Part shown: positions 25,003 through 37,000 of the stretch, one piece after another
How the letters are laid out: each line of letters starts with the position of its first letter
How positions within the stretch are numbered: position 1 is the first letter of the stretch
Source: Hymenoscyphus infarciens
Lineage: Eukaryota; Ascomycota; Leotiomycetes; Helotiales; Helotiaceae
Assembly (NCBI GenBank): GCA_001414345.1
Contig: LLCB01000002.1
Span: 186,001 to 250,000 of the forward strand
Length of the DNA stretch: 64,000 bases
Reading direction: 5' to 3'
Program-made: the position numbers and the translations under genes
The notes under the pieces: generated by a model
What the model was told of the DNA's origin: nothing
The model's input: the letters and a program-made list of their open reading frames with translations, nothing else
Database searches by the model: none

Positions 25003-25397
25003 GGAATATTTCATAACTTCTCAATTGAAGGAATACAACTGCCATCTACAGAAATTAGGAGCTGTGGTGCTTCTCCTAGAGAAGTTGTTGCGTTTCCTTG
25101 CCTGGTCATACAGGATGGTAACACAACACACCTAGCAAAAAGTGGGGCAACATTTTGTCAAAGCCCAATCAGTTCGAACACACTGATGTTTTATGGAGGC
25201 GAAATTGGGAATTGTATGCAAGTCATTCTCGCAATATCCAATTATAACCTCACAGACGGCATTGGGCGCCTTACTCTTTGCACCTCACACCTCATATGAA
25301 AGCAACTGATCATGTTTTCATTGTTCCTTCGTGTCAATCCCTCCTTCCAATCTTCAATTCCAAATCGAAGTGTTTCTAAGCTCCATTCTCAGCAGCC
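25003..25397. promoter_or_regulatory. intergenic region between the Zn2Cys6 and Clr5-domain genes
   Basis: A 395-bp region holding the terminator of the upstream gene and the promoter and leader of the downstream gene (both plus strand). Pyrimidine-rich leader sequence (ccctccttccaatcttc) precedes the ATG at 25398. No operator was recognised. Confidence 0.4.
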
Positions 25398-26060
25398 ATG
25401 GCCCCTTCCGAAAGCGACTGGGAAACTCACAAGCCTCTCATCCAATCACTCTACCTCTCCACCACCCTCCGAGAGATAATGGAACACATGGAAAAGAATC
25501 ACAACTTCATCGCATCGTATGTCTTCACACCAGGGGCTTTTCCTTGCTGAAACTCAACAGGAAAATGCAATACACAACCCGTCTCAAAAACTGGGGCTCA
25601 AGAAAATATCTCTCAAAAGAAGAGTCAGACTATGCCCTCCAGCGGAAACGAAAACGCGAGAACGAGGGCAAAGAAAGTGAGGTGATTTGGCAGGGGACTG
25701 TCATTTCAGAAATCAAATTGAAGAAATTGGCATCCTGCTCTTCGATTTCGGACTTGAATCAGCTGGATTTCAGTAAGTTATCAAGCAAGCTGTTTCCGGG
25801 ATTTTGCGGTTCATGTTCTAATAATTTAAATAGTAAATCCACCTACACCCGAGGGCATGGTTGTGAGAACTCCACCTAGATTGGAGCAACGACATCCCAT
25901 GGAGGAATCTAGATCTCAACAGCCACCACCGACTGAAGGTGAAAAGATGGCTCCACTGCCAAATCAGGTCTACATCATGGATACACCTGAGAACGATGGT
26001 ATACAAAATTCCAAGATTGATGACGTCTATGAAGGTTTTTTCTTTTTTTTTTTTTTTTAA
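25398..26060 (+). CDS. Clr5-domain protein gene, interrupted by a LINE at its 3' end
   Basis: Exons 25398-25516, 25561-25772 and 25834-onward; introns are GTATGT...AACAG (44 bp) and GTAAGT...AATAG (61 bp). Residues 1-60 form a Clr5 domain: DWETHKPLIQSLYL, then FIASKMQYTTRLKNWG once exons 1 and 2 are joined. Clr5 domains occur at the N-termini of fungal proteins thought to bind DNA; S. pombe Clr5 acts in silencing. A basic KRKREN patch follows. The frame runs into the LINE's poly-T at 26036: the present gene would end ..DVYEG plus seven Phe and stop at 26060 (185 aa, length exactly divisible by three). Before insertion two outcomes fit. The frame may have stopped directly after Gly (GGT TAG), or it may have spliced to exon 48018-48385, giving 299 aa. 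Confidence 0.75.
26024..26037. repeat. target-site duplication of the LINE, left copy
   Basis: cgtctatgaaggtt, identical to 47964-47977. The final tt may belong to the poly-T, so the duplication is 12-14 bp. Confidence 0.9.
26036..26058 (-). other. poly-T run: 3' poly(A) tail of the minus-strand LINE
   Basis: A 23-base T run with a single C, directly at the duplicated target site. It marks the 3' end of a LINE inserted by target-primed reverse transcription. Confidence 0.88.
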
Positions 26061-27239
26061 TTTCAACTAGTCTATTTAGCTGCTTAGCAGCGCTATACAG
26101 ACACACTATTTAGGTCTAGTCTATAGATATAGTTATAAGCCGTCGGCTCCGTATCTAAGGCTAATAAAAGAAAGATAAAAGAGACTTATAAATTAAATAA
26201 ATCAAATATCTAAACTCTAAGTATAACCTCTATCCTAACCTCGCCTTCTAATCTAGTATATATTATGTTATAATATAATAGCCCTCTTAAGAGCTTAGTT
26301 AGTATAGATAATAATCGTTAAAATACTACTCTAGCAATCCCTCTTTCTTTTACCCTTTTACAAAGGCAAATATAATTTAGCGTATACTACGAATTAGGCT
26401 AAAAGTCTACTTATAAGCATAAAAGATATAGTCTTTAGAATAAGTTCGGTGTCGGTTAGGAATACTCTAGCATTACTAGCGTAATCTACACCTATATACT
26501 TATATTATAATTCTTCAAAGTCTTCGTATTCCTCGAGTATATATTTAATAGTTTAATATAATTAGTTATAATTATACTATAGAGAGTCTTCTCTTTTAAT
26601 CTTATATAGATATCTGTTTAGCCTAATCTTCTTAGTCCTTATCTAGATTAGTAATAATAATTCAGCTTTTATAAGGTTTTAGTATAGTTATTAAGTATAG
26701 TAAAATAGTAAAGTCTCTTTCTTTATCTATTATTTTTTATATAATAGACCGGTATTTCTAAGGTCCTACCTTCGATACTAGAAAGACTAGGCTACTATAT
26801 TAATCATTCTTTTATAAGAGAATAAGAGCTATAAGAGCTATTTTATATACTATTCTAGAGACTTTAGTAGCCTCTTCTCCTTATTCTCTTTTAATCGCTA
26901 ACTAGTAGCTTACTTAGTAAGCTCGTTAGCCTTTTTATTACCTAAGACATCTATATATACTAGGATCTACTAAATCGTTACTTCTACTTTCTTTATTCTT
27001 AGAATATAACATAGGTAGTATATCCTTTATAGAATAATCTACTTAGACTAGTTTCTAGATCTTATAGAGGAGATAATAGTAGCTTAGTTATTAGTAAAGA
27101 TCGTAATCTTTTTCATAACTCTTCCTCCTCTATTCGCTATACTTAAGGCTATCTATATACCTATAAGTTTAGTACTATAAACTATAAATTAATCACTTAG
27201 CCTAATATCTACTTTATACTCCTACTATCTATATAGTTC

Positions 27240-27300
27240 CTATATAGCTATACTAACTCTATTATTAATATCGCTACTGTCTATAAAGACTTATATATAT
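27240..27300 (-). other. RIPed RNase H motif of the LINE
   Basis: The minus strand reads VFIDSSDINNRV with an in-frame stop soon after. It resembles the first conserved Asp region (xDGS) of Tad-type RNase H, with Gly replaced by Ser by a G-to-A change. Confidence 0.65.
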
Positions 27301-28149
27301 ATAAAGCGAGATTCGTTTCTAATCTTATTATATTCTTATATAGCTATTTTAGCGTCTAAGGCGATTTAGACGTTAGAGGGATTCTATTATAGTTTAGTAA
27401 TAATAGAGACCTTCTTTTTAATCCTTTCTTATTATCGTTATCTAATTAGTATTTATACTTTACATTTAAGCTCTTAAAGAGAGAAGAGATAAGCTAGGCT
27501 ATCTCTAATAGTTCCTCTCTCTTAAAGTATTAAGATACGTATATATATAGACGAGGCCTTAATTCAGTTTATAGTAATTATGCTTATATAGTCTAGCTAG
27601 ATATTAATTAGAAGGAAATCGGTCTTAGCTTTAAGAACTACTACTACTATAGTTTAGAAGGCTCTAGTCACTATATATAATACCTTCTTTTAAAGAGTAT
27701 TTAATGTTTAGATTATTTTCTTCTAATATGTCTTTCTTCTTTATACTAACAGGTTCGATATCTACTACGTTAAGCTAGTAAAAAGCATTTATAGTATAAT
27801 AATCGCTTTAATAAGTATAATTATATCACTTATTAATACTCTCTACGTAGATCTAGTAATATAGCTTAAAGCCTATATCGACTTTTTAACCTTAACTTTA
27901 ATATATTCTATATATCTTATACTATTTAGTTTAGAGTTAAAGATAACTTCTAAGTATTAAGCATAGGTTTTAGCTTTAATAATCCGTTCTTAACCTAAGT
28001 TAATCAGTCGGAATTCGTTATAAATACACCTCTTATTACTCTTATAGATAAAGTAGATAAGTTTATATTTAGTAAGAGTAAATAAGGAAGCGTGTTTACA
28101 AGTCTAATTATTAGCTTTATAGTATATAATTTATAGCTTTTAAACTATA

Positions 28150-28200
28150 GACTCTATACTATAGCCTTCTACTAGAAAGCATATATCGTTAATATATCTA
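28150..28200 (-). other. RIPed reverse-transcriptase active-site box of the LINE
   Basis: The minus strand reads YINDICFLVEG. The family box is a Y/F-x-D-D motif followed by a hydrophobic run and VEG. The first catalytic Asp is Asn here, the GAC-to-AAC change expected from RIP. Confidence 0.75.
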
Positions 28201-31200
28201 GTAGATAAATCGTATTCTCTTCTAATATTAATAAGATCTATATTATAAAAGAGGTAGAAGATAGAGAAAAGAGATAAGCCTTAGAGAATACTAGTTAGTA
28301 CTTCGTATACGTTGCTTATACTCTTAAATAGCTTAATTTAAGTAGTTCTTCTTATAAGATAACTAGATATCTAGTATATTACTTTAAGAGATAGGCCTCT
28401 CTTTCTTATATTATAAATTAATCGCTTATAAGACGTATAGTTAAAAGCTCTTAAGATATTAAGTATAAAAAGGCTTACTACTTTTCTCTTTCTCTATACT
28501 AAGTATACCTTTTTAAGTAGTAAGTATATCTTATACTTATAAGACGATTATTTACATCTACTTATATATATTATTAGTAGTATAAAATGCTTTTTAGTAT
28601 AATACTATATTCTCTTTATAAGTACTAAGTCTATGACTTTACCTATAATGTTTATTAGAGTAATAGAATAATATAATTTAGATTTAGTATAGGATTCTTT
28701 TCTAGGTTTATATAATATAACTATAATAGACTTTTTAAAGTCTTTAAGATAATATTATAATTCTATAGACTTATTAAAGATTTTAGTAAGGTATAGAGTA
28801 AGAATACTAGTAGCTATTTATATAGCTCTATTTAGTATTCCGTCCTCTTCTAGAGCCTTATCTAATACTATCTCTTAGATTACCGTTCTAACCTTATACT
28901 CCTAGATAGAGGTCTAAGGTTCTTTAGAGAAGTAATATAGGTAGAAGTATATATTTATAAGGTCTAGTTTAAGAGGTAATAGGAAAAAGGTATAGTATAA
29001 TAATTTAGCTTTTACCTACGTATCTTCTACTATTATACTATCTCTCTTTTTTAAGTTAGATATAAAGATAAGGGCTTAGGATCCTCTTATTCTTATCTAC
29101 CTCGCTAAAGCCTATAGTCTCTTCTTATCTCTTACGTCTAATACCTTATTCCTATGAATATCTTTTTAAGTAATCGCTATTAGCCTTTTCCTCGTTTATT
29201 TAGCTTTCTAGAATACTCTTAGGTCTTACTTATTACTATATTTATTCTATCTCTTTTATACTTACTTAACTTTATAGATTATATTCTTATATTCCTCTAT
29301 AAATCTAGGTATTAATTTAAGAGTAATAGTATAATATAGAGTAGAAGTCTCTACTGTTATTTAGACCGCTCTAATTATATAATTAGTTACTATATCTAAG
29401 TCCGAAGTAGTATATATACTAGAAGTGTCTAATAGTAGCGTATAAAGTATTATATTAAATAATTTAATATCTATCTTTTTAAAATCTCTTATAATAGTTA
29501 CTAGTATAGGCGTATAATTAATAAGAAGGATCGTCTTAACTAGGACATAGTCTATAGCTATATCTAAGTCTTTTTAAACTCTATATAACTATATAAAGTT
29601 TATAAGACTAGAGTTATACTAGTATAAATCTAGAGTAGTCTTAATTAGCCTTAAGCGAATATTAGATCAGGGTCTAGTAACTAGGCCTTTTAGTAATACG
29701 AGTTCTAGGTATCTTTCTCTAATAATACTTAAAAGAGCCTTAGCCTAAGCTCTTCTTATACCTCTATATATAGGTAATAGTAAATCCTTAAACTATTCTT
29801 TAAAGTATAAATTAAAGTATAAATTAAAGTTCTCTACTACTACTTATTTATTATTTTTAAACTTTTTAAGTACTACGTCTAATTCTAGGAGAACTAATTA
29901 TATTAGAATTCTAGTCTACTTCTCTTTATTATATATGTCGTCTTACTAATAGAGGTTATAAATATTATAAATAGAGATAATCTAATTACTATCTTCTATT
30001 TTTAATATAATATAAAGTAAGTATAAGTAGTCGCTTTTACTAGTAACTCTTATTAACGTAGGATTAATCTTTCTATTTATAAGAAAGTATATAAGTAGCT
30101 TACTCTATCTACTTATAAAAGCCTTAAATCTTCCTTAGAATAGGTTATATATAAGTTTCTTATTATAACTATTAAGCTATAGTTCCTATATTACTATAAT
30201 ATTATACTTCTAGACCTTTTTATTTCTAAGTAGTAGATTTATTACGTTATATAATTTTTAGACGTTATATTATAGAATAGAAAGAGTTAAGTATTAGTAT
30301 ATACTTATTAATTAATTTAAAGAGAGGTTTAGTACTATATAGTCTTAGTAGTTAAGACGTCTATAAAGAGAGCGTTCGATAAGATGTCTAAGCTAGAGAG
30401 TATACTTAAAATATTAGACTCTTCTAATTCTAGTACTAACTCTATACCTATATAGTTAGCATTCGCTTTTAAGGTAATAGTTTCTATAATCACCTTATTA
30501 TATTCCTATAATAGGCTATTATATCTTCTATTCTTAGTAAGCTAGGCCTATTTAACTTTAGATATAGACTTAAAGTATATCTTCTTTACTACTCTTTTAT
30601 TACTCTTAGTTACTATAGTATATCTATTACTAACGTTTCTATCTTCTCTAAGCTTTATAAGAGAGCTATTGAATTTTCTATATTAGAGCTTAAGCTACTA
30701 GGTTAGTATATTTAGAGTTCTAAAAGACTAGCTATTTTAACCGAAGATGTTACTTAAGTTAGTTAGTACTATAAATAGTTGTTAAGTAGTAGGTAGATTA
30801 GTAAGAGTAGCGAAGATAGAGGGTTTAAGTAAGATAGGCTTTTATAGAGCTATCCTCGCTTCTACTCTCTTCTTCCTTAGTCTCTCTATAATTCCTTCTA
30901 TTACTAGAGGTGCCTTATCTACCTCTACTACTTCTTCTTCTATTTAGACATTCTTATAAGCGTCTTAGGCAGTGGGTTTAGCTTAGAGAGAGAGAGTAGA
31001 GAGTCCTACGAATAGGTTACTTTCTTTCTCTAGAGCTTCTTTATCTAGTATAGTAGCTCTACTTCTCTACTAGAAGACTAATAGTATAAGGACTAGCCTT
31101 ACTAGAAACAGTAGTTATAGCTATAAGCGCTTTCTCTTATTCTTAACTCTCTCTATAGCCTAGCTATAGAATTTATAGTCCTTCGAGAATACTATATATA

Positions 31201-31234
31201 GAAGTTTATAGTTAGTATACTTATAAGTAGTTTT

Positions 31235-31345
31235 ATCTCTTACGTAGTCCTTAGTATTATAGTCTATAGTATAGAAGCCGCACTTTCGCTTAGCTTTATA
31301 TATACGTACTATATAGTCGTATTTATAGTAGTAGAAGTATTAGAT
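31235..31345 (-). other. RIPed CCHC zinc knuckles of LINE ORF1
   Basis: The minus strand has a Tyr-rich stretch with YFYYYKYDYIVRIY followed by KCGFYTIDYNTKDY. The spacing is that of two CCHC knuckles, with most Cys and His codons turned into Tyr codons (TGC to TAC, CAC to TAC). Two Gln codons have become stops. Confidence 0.7.
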
Positions 31346-31607
31346 AACTTAGGCCTTTTAGTTATACTATTATATAAACTTAGGAGCTCTTTTCTATACT
31401 ACTTTATATGCTTTAATATAGATATTAACGATCTCTATATTATAGAATTCTACTATAATAGTATTAGTATTCTTTTCTAGCTTTTATTTAGAAAGCTATC
31501 TAATGTCTAAGATCTCTTCTAGACTCTAGATAAGAGTTAGGTTAGTAGTATATAGCTTTTTAGCTATAGCCTTCTAGTCTCTTATATCTACTAATTTAAT
31601 CGGTATT

Positions 31608-31775
31608 TATAATAATAAGGCAGGAGTAGAGTAGAGAAGTAGTCTATTCGTAGTTATTAACGCGAAAACTAAAGGTAAAGAGCGAAGATAGCTCTAAACG
31701 ATGCTAATATATAGGATTCTACTAAGTAGTAAAAGAGTTACGTAACAGGTCTAAAACTAGAACTAGGCTATTATA
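31608..31775 (-). repeat. LTR of the TRIM-like element (left)
   Basis: 168 bp, strongly RIPed compared with the right copy. Confidence 0.88.
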
Positions 31776-31887
31776 TTTCCCTCTCTTTAGTAGAGCTTAC
31801 TCTCGAGCTCTATAGAAACCCGTATACTTATATATCTATATATCTACTAGTCCTAGTCTATACTCTTTCTTCTACTAAGACAGCTAT

Positions 31888-31960
31888 AAGATACTAGCTT
31901 TGTAAGAGTAGTAAGATACTAGCTCTATAAGAGTAGTAAGATACTAGCTATACGCTAAGT
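31888..31960. repeat. 25-bp minisatellite in the TRIM-like element
   Basis: Unit aagatactagctttgtaagag(tagt) at 31888-31912 and 31913-31937, with a partial third copy from 31938. Confidence 0.85.
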
Positions 31961-32399
31961 TGCCTAAAACCCTCTATATTCGCTCTCTAATACTAATCTA
32001 TATAATCTACTAAACAACTAGTATATACTTCTACGATTTTATTGATTTCTAAAGTATAGGCTTTAAGAGCTTTCGAAATATTAGCTTTTATAATATCAGA
32101 AGGAGGAGGAGAAGGCTTTAAAAGTTATTAGAAAATAATATAGCTAAAAGCAAAGAGGTCTACTTAAAAGGCTTCTCTTATTAGAGTATAGAGAGGCTTT
32201 TTAATAGTAGAAGGCTTAGATTAACTAATAATAAGCTAGATAAGCTATCTTATTAAAACGTCGATTATATAAGCGTATTAATGTTTCTTTTTAATAAGAG
32301 AGCTAAAGTTATATACCTAGTATATAATATTAGAGTCTATTATTAAAGTAGTTAGATACTAGCTATTTAAAGAGAGAGAGAGAGGGTTTATAGACGCTA

Positions 32400-32590
32400 G
32401 AGAGAGAGGGATCCAAAGATACTAGAGAGGGGTTAGATACTAGAAGAGGGTCTAATACTAAAGAGGGGTTAGATACTAGAAGGAGGGGATCTAAAGCTAG
32501 AGGGAGGTTAGATACTAGAAAGAGGTCTAATACTAGAAGGAGGTTAGATACTAGAAGAAGAGAATCTGAAGCTAGATAAGAGTCTTAAGC
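32400..32590. repeat. degenerate minisatellite (ggttagatactagaagagg-like)
   Basis: About eight imperfect units of 20-25 bp alternate between gttagatactaga and gtctaatactaga forms. Unit boundaries are only approximate. Confidence 0.8.
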
Positions 32591-32724
32591 TAGGTGTTAA
32601 TTCGAGAGTTACTAGTAAGAGGTCTAGGAAGCCGTTTTTAAAAAGGTTCGTAGAGTTAGTAGTAGAGAGGCTAGAATAGAAGTAAGGTTAAGAAGCCTAA
32701 TAAGAAGAATAACCTTTAGTTTAA

Positions 32725-32892
32725 TATAATAATAAGGTAGGAGTAGAGTAGAGAAGTAGTCTATTTATAGTTATTAATGCGAAAACTAAAGGTAAAGAGC
32801 GAAGATAGCTCTAAATAATACTAATATATAGGATTCTACTAGGCAGTGAAAGAGTCACGTGACAGGTCTGAAACCAGAACTAGGCTATTATA
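32725..32892 (-). repeat. LTR of the TRIM-like element (right)
   Basis: 168 bp. It retains CpA/TpG sites (cacgtgac, tctgaaacc) and is the less mutated copy. Confidence 0.88.
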
Positions 32893-32897
32893 GTATT

Positions 32898-33831
32898 AAA
32901 GATACTACTACTCTCTATATTAGTACTAGGACCGCGGCCTTCTCTTCTAGAAAGCCTATCTATTCTTCTTTATAGTATACTATCTTCTCTACTATTATAG
33001 AATTATAGGCGTAGAGGAAGACGTCTCTACTATTTATTAGCCTAGTAGTTTCTATCTACTTTAAAGTAGCTAGTATCTTCGTAGTAGAGCGTATACTATT
33101 ATTATTATAGCTAGAGTATACGCTAAGTACTATAGTAATAGCTTTATTTACCTACTATAGAAGCTTTTCAGATAGCTTTAGAAGAGCTCGTAGACACTTC
33201 TTAGTAATATTATAGTTAATAAGTATATATATCTCTTTTATAGTAAGGCTATCGAGGGTAGAGGCTCTTATAGTAGAAGAGGACACGTAGGTAGTAGAAC
33301 TAATACTATTACTAGTACTAGCACTTCTAGTAATAGACGTATAGGTTAGTATATTAGCAGACGTACTCTAGCTCTACTACTACTTTTAAGCTCCTTTACC
33401 TTTGCTTAAAAGCTTCTAGATTAACACGTTTTAGTATATACTATAAGCTTTAAAGTCTACCTAGAGTTACTAAATAGCCTACTATAGCTAGCTCTAATTA
33501 CTCTATACTTCTAGCGTAGAGAGGTATTTAATAACTAAATCAAAGAAGAGGATTATAATAGTATTAGGTACTACTCTCTTCTTTCCTTTAGCACTATAGT
33601 TACTATACACCTTAAGTTATTATACTTTAGCTAGGAGGTAATTACTATAAACGCGTCTATCCGCGTCTTTCCTCTTAACAACGGGCTACGTTGCTAAAGC
33701 TCTCGATACTATTAGGAGAAGAGACTCTTAGGAATCGATTATAATTATCTGCTTATCGATATAGTATATAGTTATAGTTTTATTTCTAAAAAATCGATTT
33801 AGTCGCGTAGAGATGTTCCCTCGTAGAGGCT
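32898..33831 (-). mobile_element. 5' portion of the LINE between the two nested elements
   Basis: LINE sequence upstream of ORF1 on the minus strand, only partly RIPed. The last five bases (AGGCT, 33827-33831) are the target duplication of the gypsy element; the other copy, GGGCT, lies at 47957-47961. Confidence 0.65.
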
Positions 33832-34014
33832 TATAGTATAAGAGATAGATTACAGATTAGAAGCTTATAGCTAAGCTCGATAAAATACGTAAAAGTAATC
33901 TCTTATATAGTATAGTAATAAACGTCTAAAGAGAGAAGAGGAGAGTACGAAGCACTTATACTATCTACATCTATAGGTCCGCTACTAGTATAGTTATATA
34001 TCCTTTTTATAATA
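33832..34014 (-). repeat. gypsy 3' LTR (left copy)
   Basis: 183 bp, beginning tatagtataag. Its end reads tatatatcctttttataata where the other copy reads cacgtgtccttcccgcaaca. All 11 differences in this 20-base stretch are C-to-T or G-to-A. Confidence 0.88.
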
Positions 34015-34099
34015 TACCTCTCTTAAAAAAGCGTCTTCCTTTAAAGTTATAAAAAGAGATACTAAATATAAGTTAATATTAGACCTTATTTAGCTTCTT

Positions 34100-37000
34100 A
34101 TCTCTTAACTTCTTTATAGTATCTTCTAATCTATCCTTATCCTTCTCTATATTATCCTCTCCTTTATCCTTATTCTCTAATTTATTAAAAAATCTATTAT
34201 TAAAGCCTAGTACCTTAGCTATAGTTATTCTATTATAGATATTAATTCTATAGTATAAGATAGCTAATCGTTGCTTCTTAGCTTCTATCTCTTAAGCTTT
34301 TATTTAATCTATAGTAGTTATAATTAGTTATATAACCTTATAATAGATACTATCTACTTAAATCTATAAGATATAGTTAGTAGTATATAAATTATAACTA
34401 CTGTCCTAGATAACCTAAAAAGTAGTAGAAGCGTTAGTTATATAAATAATAAGATCTAGTTATTTTAAAGTAATCTTTAACTTAATTAGTATATCTATAA
34501 GTAGATAAAGGAAAAATATAAGAGTATTTATAGTAAAATCGCTCTTAATAAGCTCTATCTTAGCACTTTCGAATATAGTTCTATATACCTTACTTATAAG
34601 CCTCTTTATAAGTATATTAATAAGTTCCTTTTTAGAGAATAGATATTTAATACTATATTAAATCTATAAGACTAGGATAATTAATTATACTTCTACTAAC
34701 GTTAGTTATAATATACTTATTAGAGAACTAGACGTAGTATAAGTTCTTTTAGAGAACGTCTAGCTTATTTATAAAGTTAAAGTATATAATATATAGCTTA
34801 AAGACTTATTTACTAAAGACATTAGGCGTATAAGAGACTAGAGCCTTAGCTAGAGGAGAAGTAGATTTAGCAGCTAATTTAGGTAAAGTTCTTATAGACT
34901 TCTTAATCTCTATATCCTTAGTCTTAATATCTATATTATAAGTCTCGATCTCTAAATTTTAAAACTTAATATCTATATTCTAGATCTCGATCTCTATATT
35001 CTAAGTCTTAATCTCTATATTCTATCTAGAGGTAGTATTAGAATCTAATAACCTATTATCCTTTTAAAGAATAATAGCTAAAGTAGTAATAGTTAGATTT
35101 ATCTAAGAGTCTTAATTAATACTACGAAGTCTCTAGAAAGTATAGTTACTTAGTTTACTAAATATTTCTAAGATCTATAATTTAATTATCTTTTCCTTAT
35201 TATCTAAAAGTAGCTTCTATTTCTAGTTTATAATATAAGTCTAATTATTAATCTTAAAAGTAATCTTATTTCCTAAAGCTAGTAGTATAATTATTATATT
35301 TTAGAGAATAATAGAGACTAAGTATATAATAAATTACTTAGAATTTAACTTAATAAATCTTATTAGTAGTAGTCTTTAGCTTAAATTACTAATAATTATA
35401 TTGCTCTTTATAAGTACTATATCTATTTATATCTATAAGTATTTATATACCTCTATAAGAGTAGGTAGAATTTTAGACTATAGTAAAGGCTTGCTTATTA
35501 TTACTAAGGCGTCTTAATTATTATCTATTATTATAGCTAGTTCCTTCTTATTATTAAGAGAAAGAATATAGTCGCAATTACTAGGCTATATACTAAGTAT
35601 ATATTATATTACCTTTCTAGCTTTACTATAAGCTATTCTATAGCTCTCTTTAATATAATCTTCTAAACTATAAGTAGTATATTTAACTATATTTATATAT
35701 ATTAACTTATAATAATTAAATTTCTTATACTTTATATATTATATATATAAGTATTCTTAAAAGGTATACTTATAGTTATATTACTTATAGTTATCTAGCT
35801 TCTCTATAATAATATAATATACTAATCTATAGTACTTATATATTTAGTTAAACATATTAATACTATTATCTTTCTTATTCTTAGTATAAAGGTATATATT
35901 CTTTCTATAACTAATATAATTATAAAGGTTATATTTTAAGGCCTTATTATTTATATAAGTAGCTTAAAGATAGCTATATTAATTATATCTACTATAGTTT
36001 TTAGTATTTACTATCTAAGTATTAGTAGTATATCTATAATCTTTTATATAATATTATAATTAGTAGATATAACTAATATTAAAGTGTTATATTATCTATA
36101 TATTATCCTAGAAAACATTATAGCTATATAACTTTAGCTTAAGAATATAGTCTAAGATAAATACTATAAGTAAGTAAACGTATTAGATAATTAATACTAA
36201 TATATACTTTATGTTACTATACTATTCTAAAATCTTTATACTAGCTAGAATACTAAGTATTAAGATGTTAAATGTTATACTTTAAGTAACTTTAGTAATA
36301 TATAAGATATAACCTAGGTTATTGAGATATTTAAGGTTAATAACCATAGCTTTAACTTCTACTTTATAATAGTAGATATAAGTAGTCTTAAAGTACTTAA
36401 TCTTATACTACTTAAGCTTTTATTTAATATATTATATCTACTTATTACTAATATTAATATAGTTCTTATTAAAAATAGAAGTACTTTTAGCTTTAATATT
36501 AGAAGTACTACCTTATACTTATACTATAATAAATTAAGTATTAAGGTTAAAAATTTCCTTATTAACCTCTTTTATTATATAATCGCTTAAAAGTAAACTA
36601 TAGTAGGTAGTAGCGTTAATTATTTTACTATAGTAGTATTCTTTATTAATAAATTTCTAAATAATACTATTGTATATTTAGCTTTAATAGTTTAAGTATA
36701 TAAGATAATACTTACTATACTTATAACATTTTAAGATAGTATTATTAAGATACTTTATACTAGGATTCTAAGCTTTCTTATCTATCTTTAAGACTAAATA
36801 ATAATATATCTATTTAATATTATCGTTTATACTATATATCTTAAACTTAAGACTAGTGGTTAGAGTAATTATAATAGTTAGATTTATTATACTAGATTTA
36901 TTTATATTAAATCTAAATAATTTACTTATCTATTCTTAGGCTCTTAATTATAAGGTAATTACTAGTATAGTTATAATAATATCTACTCTTATAATAACTC

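Larger units (their letters stand above)
31608..32892 (-). mobile_element. 1.29-kb TRIM-like LTR element nested in the LINE
   Basis: Two 168-bp direct repeats (31608-31775 and 32725-32892), with tataat and attata ends, flank about 950 bp that is too short for gag-pol. The target duplication is GTATT (31603-31607 and 32893-32897). Right of the left LTR the minus strand gives a purine run (aaagagagggaaa), so the element likely runs right to left. The interior contains two minisatellites. The right LTR keeps cacgtgacaggtctgaaacc where the left reads tacgtaacaggtctaaaact, so RIP hit the copies unequally. Confidence 0.88.

Noticed and set aside
25331..25879. Unspliced 182-codon frame as the Clr5 locus product
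   Set aside because: It reads the first exon out of frame and through two good introns; the spliced model restores a textbook Clr5 domain.
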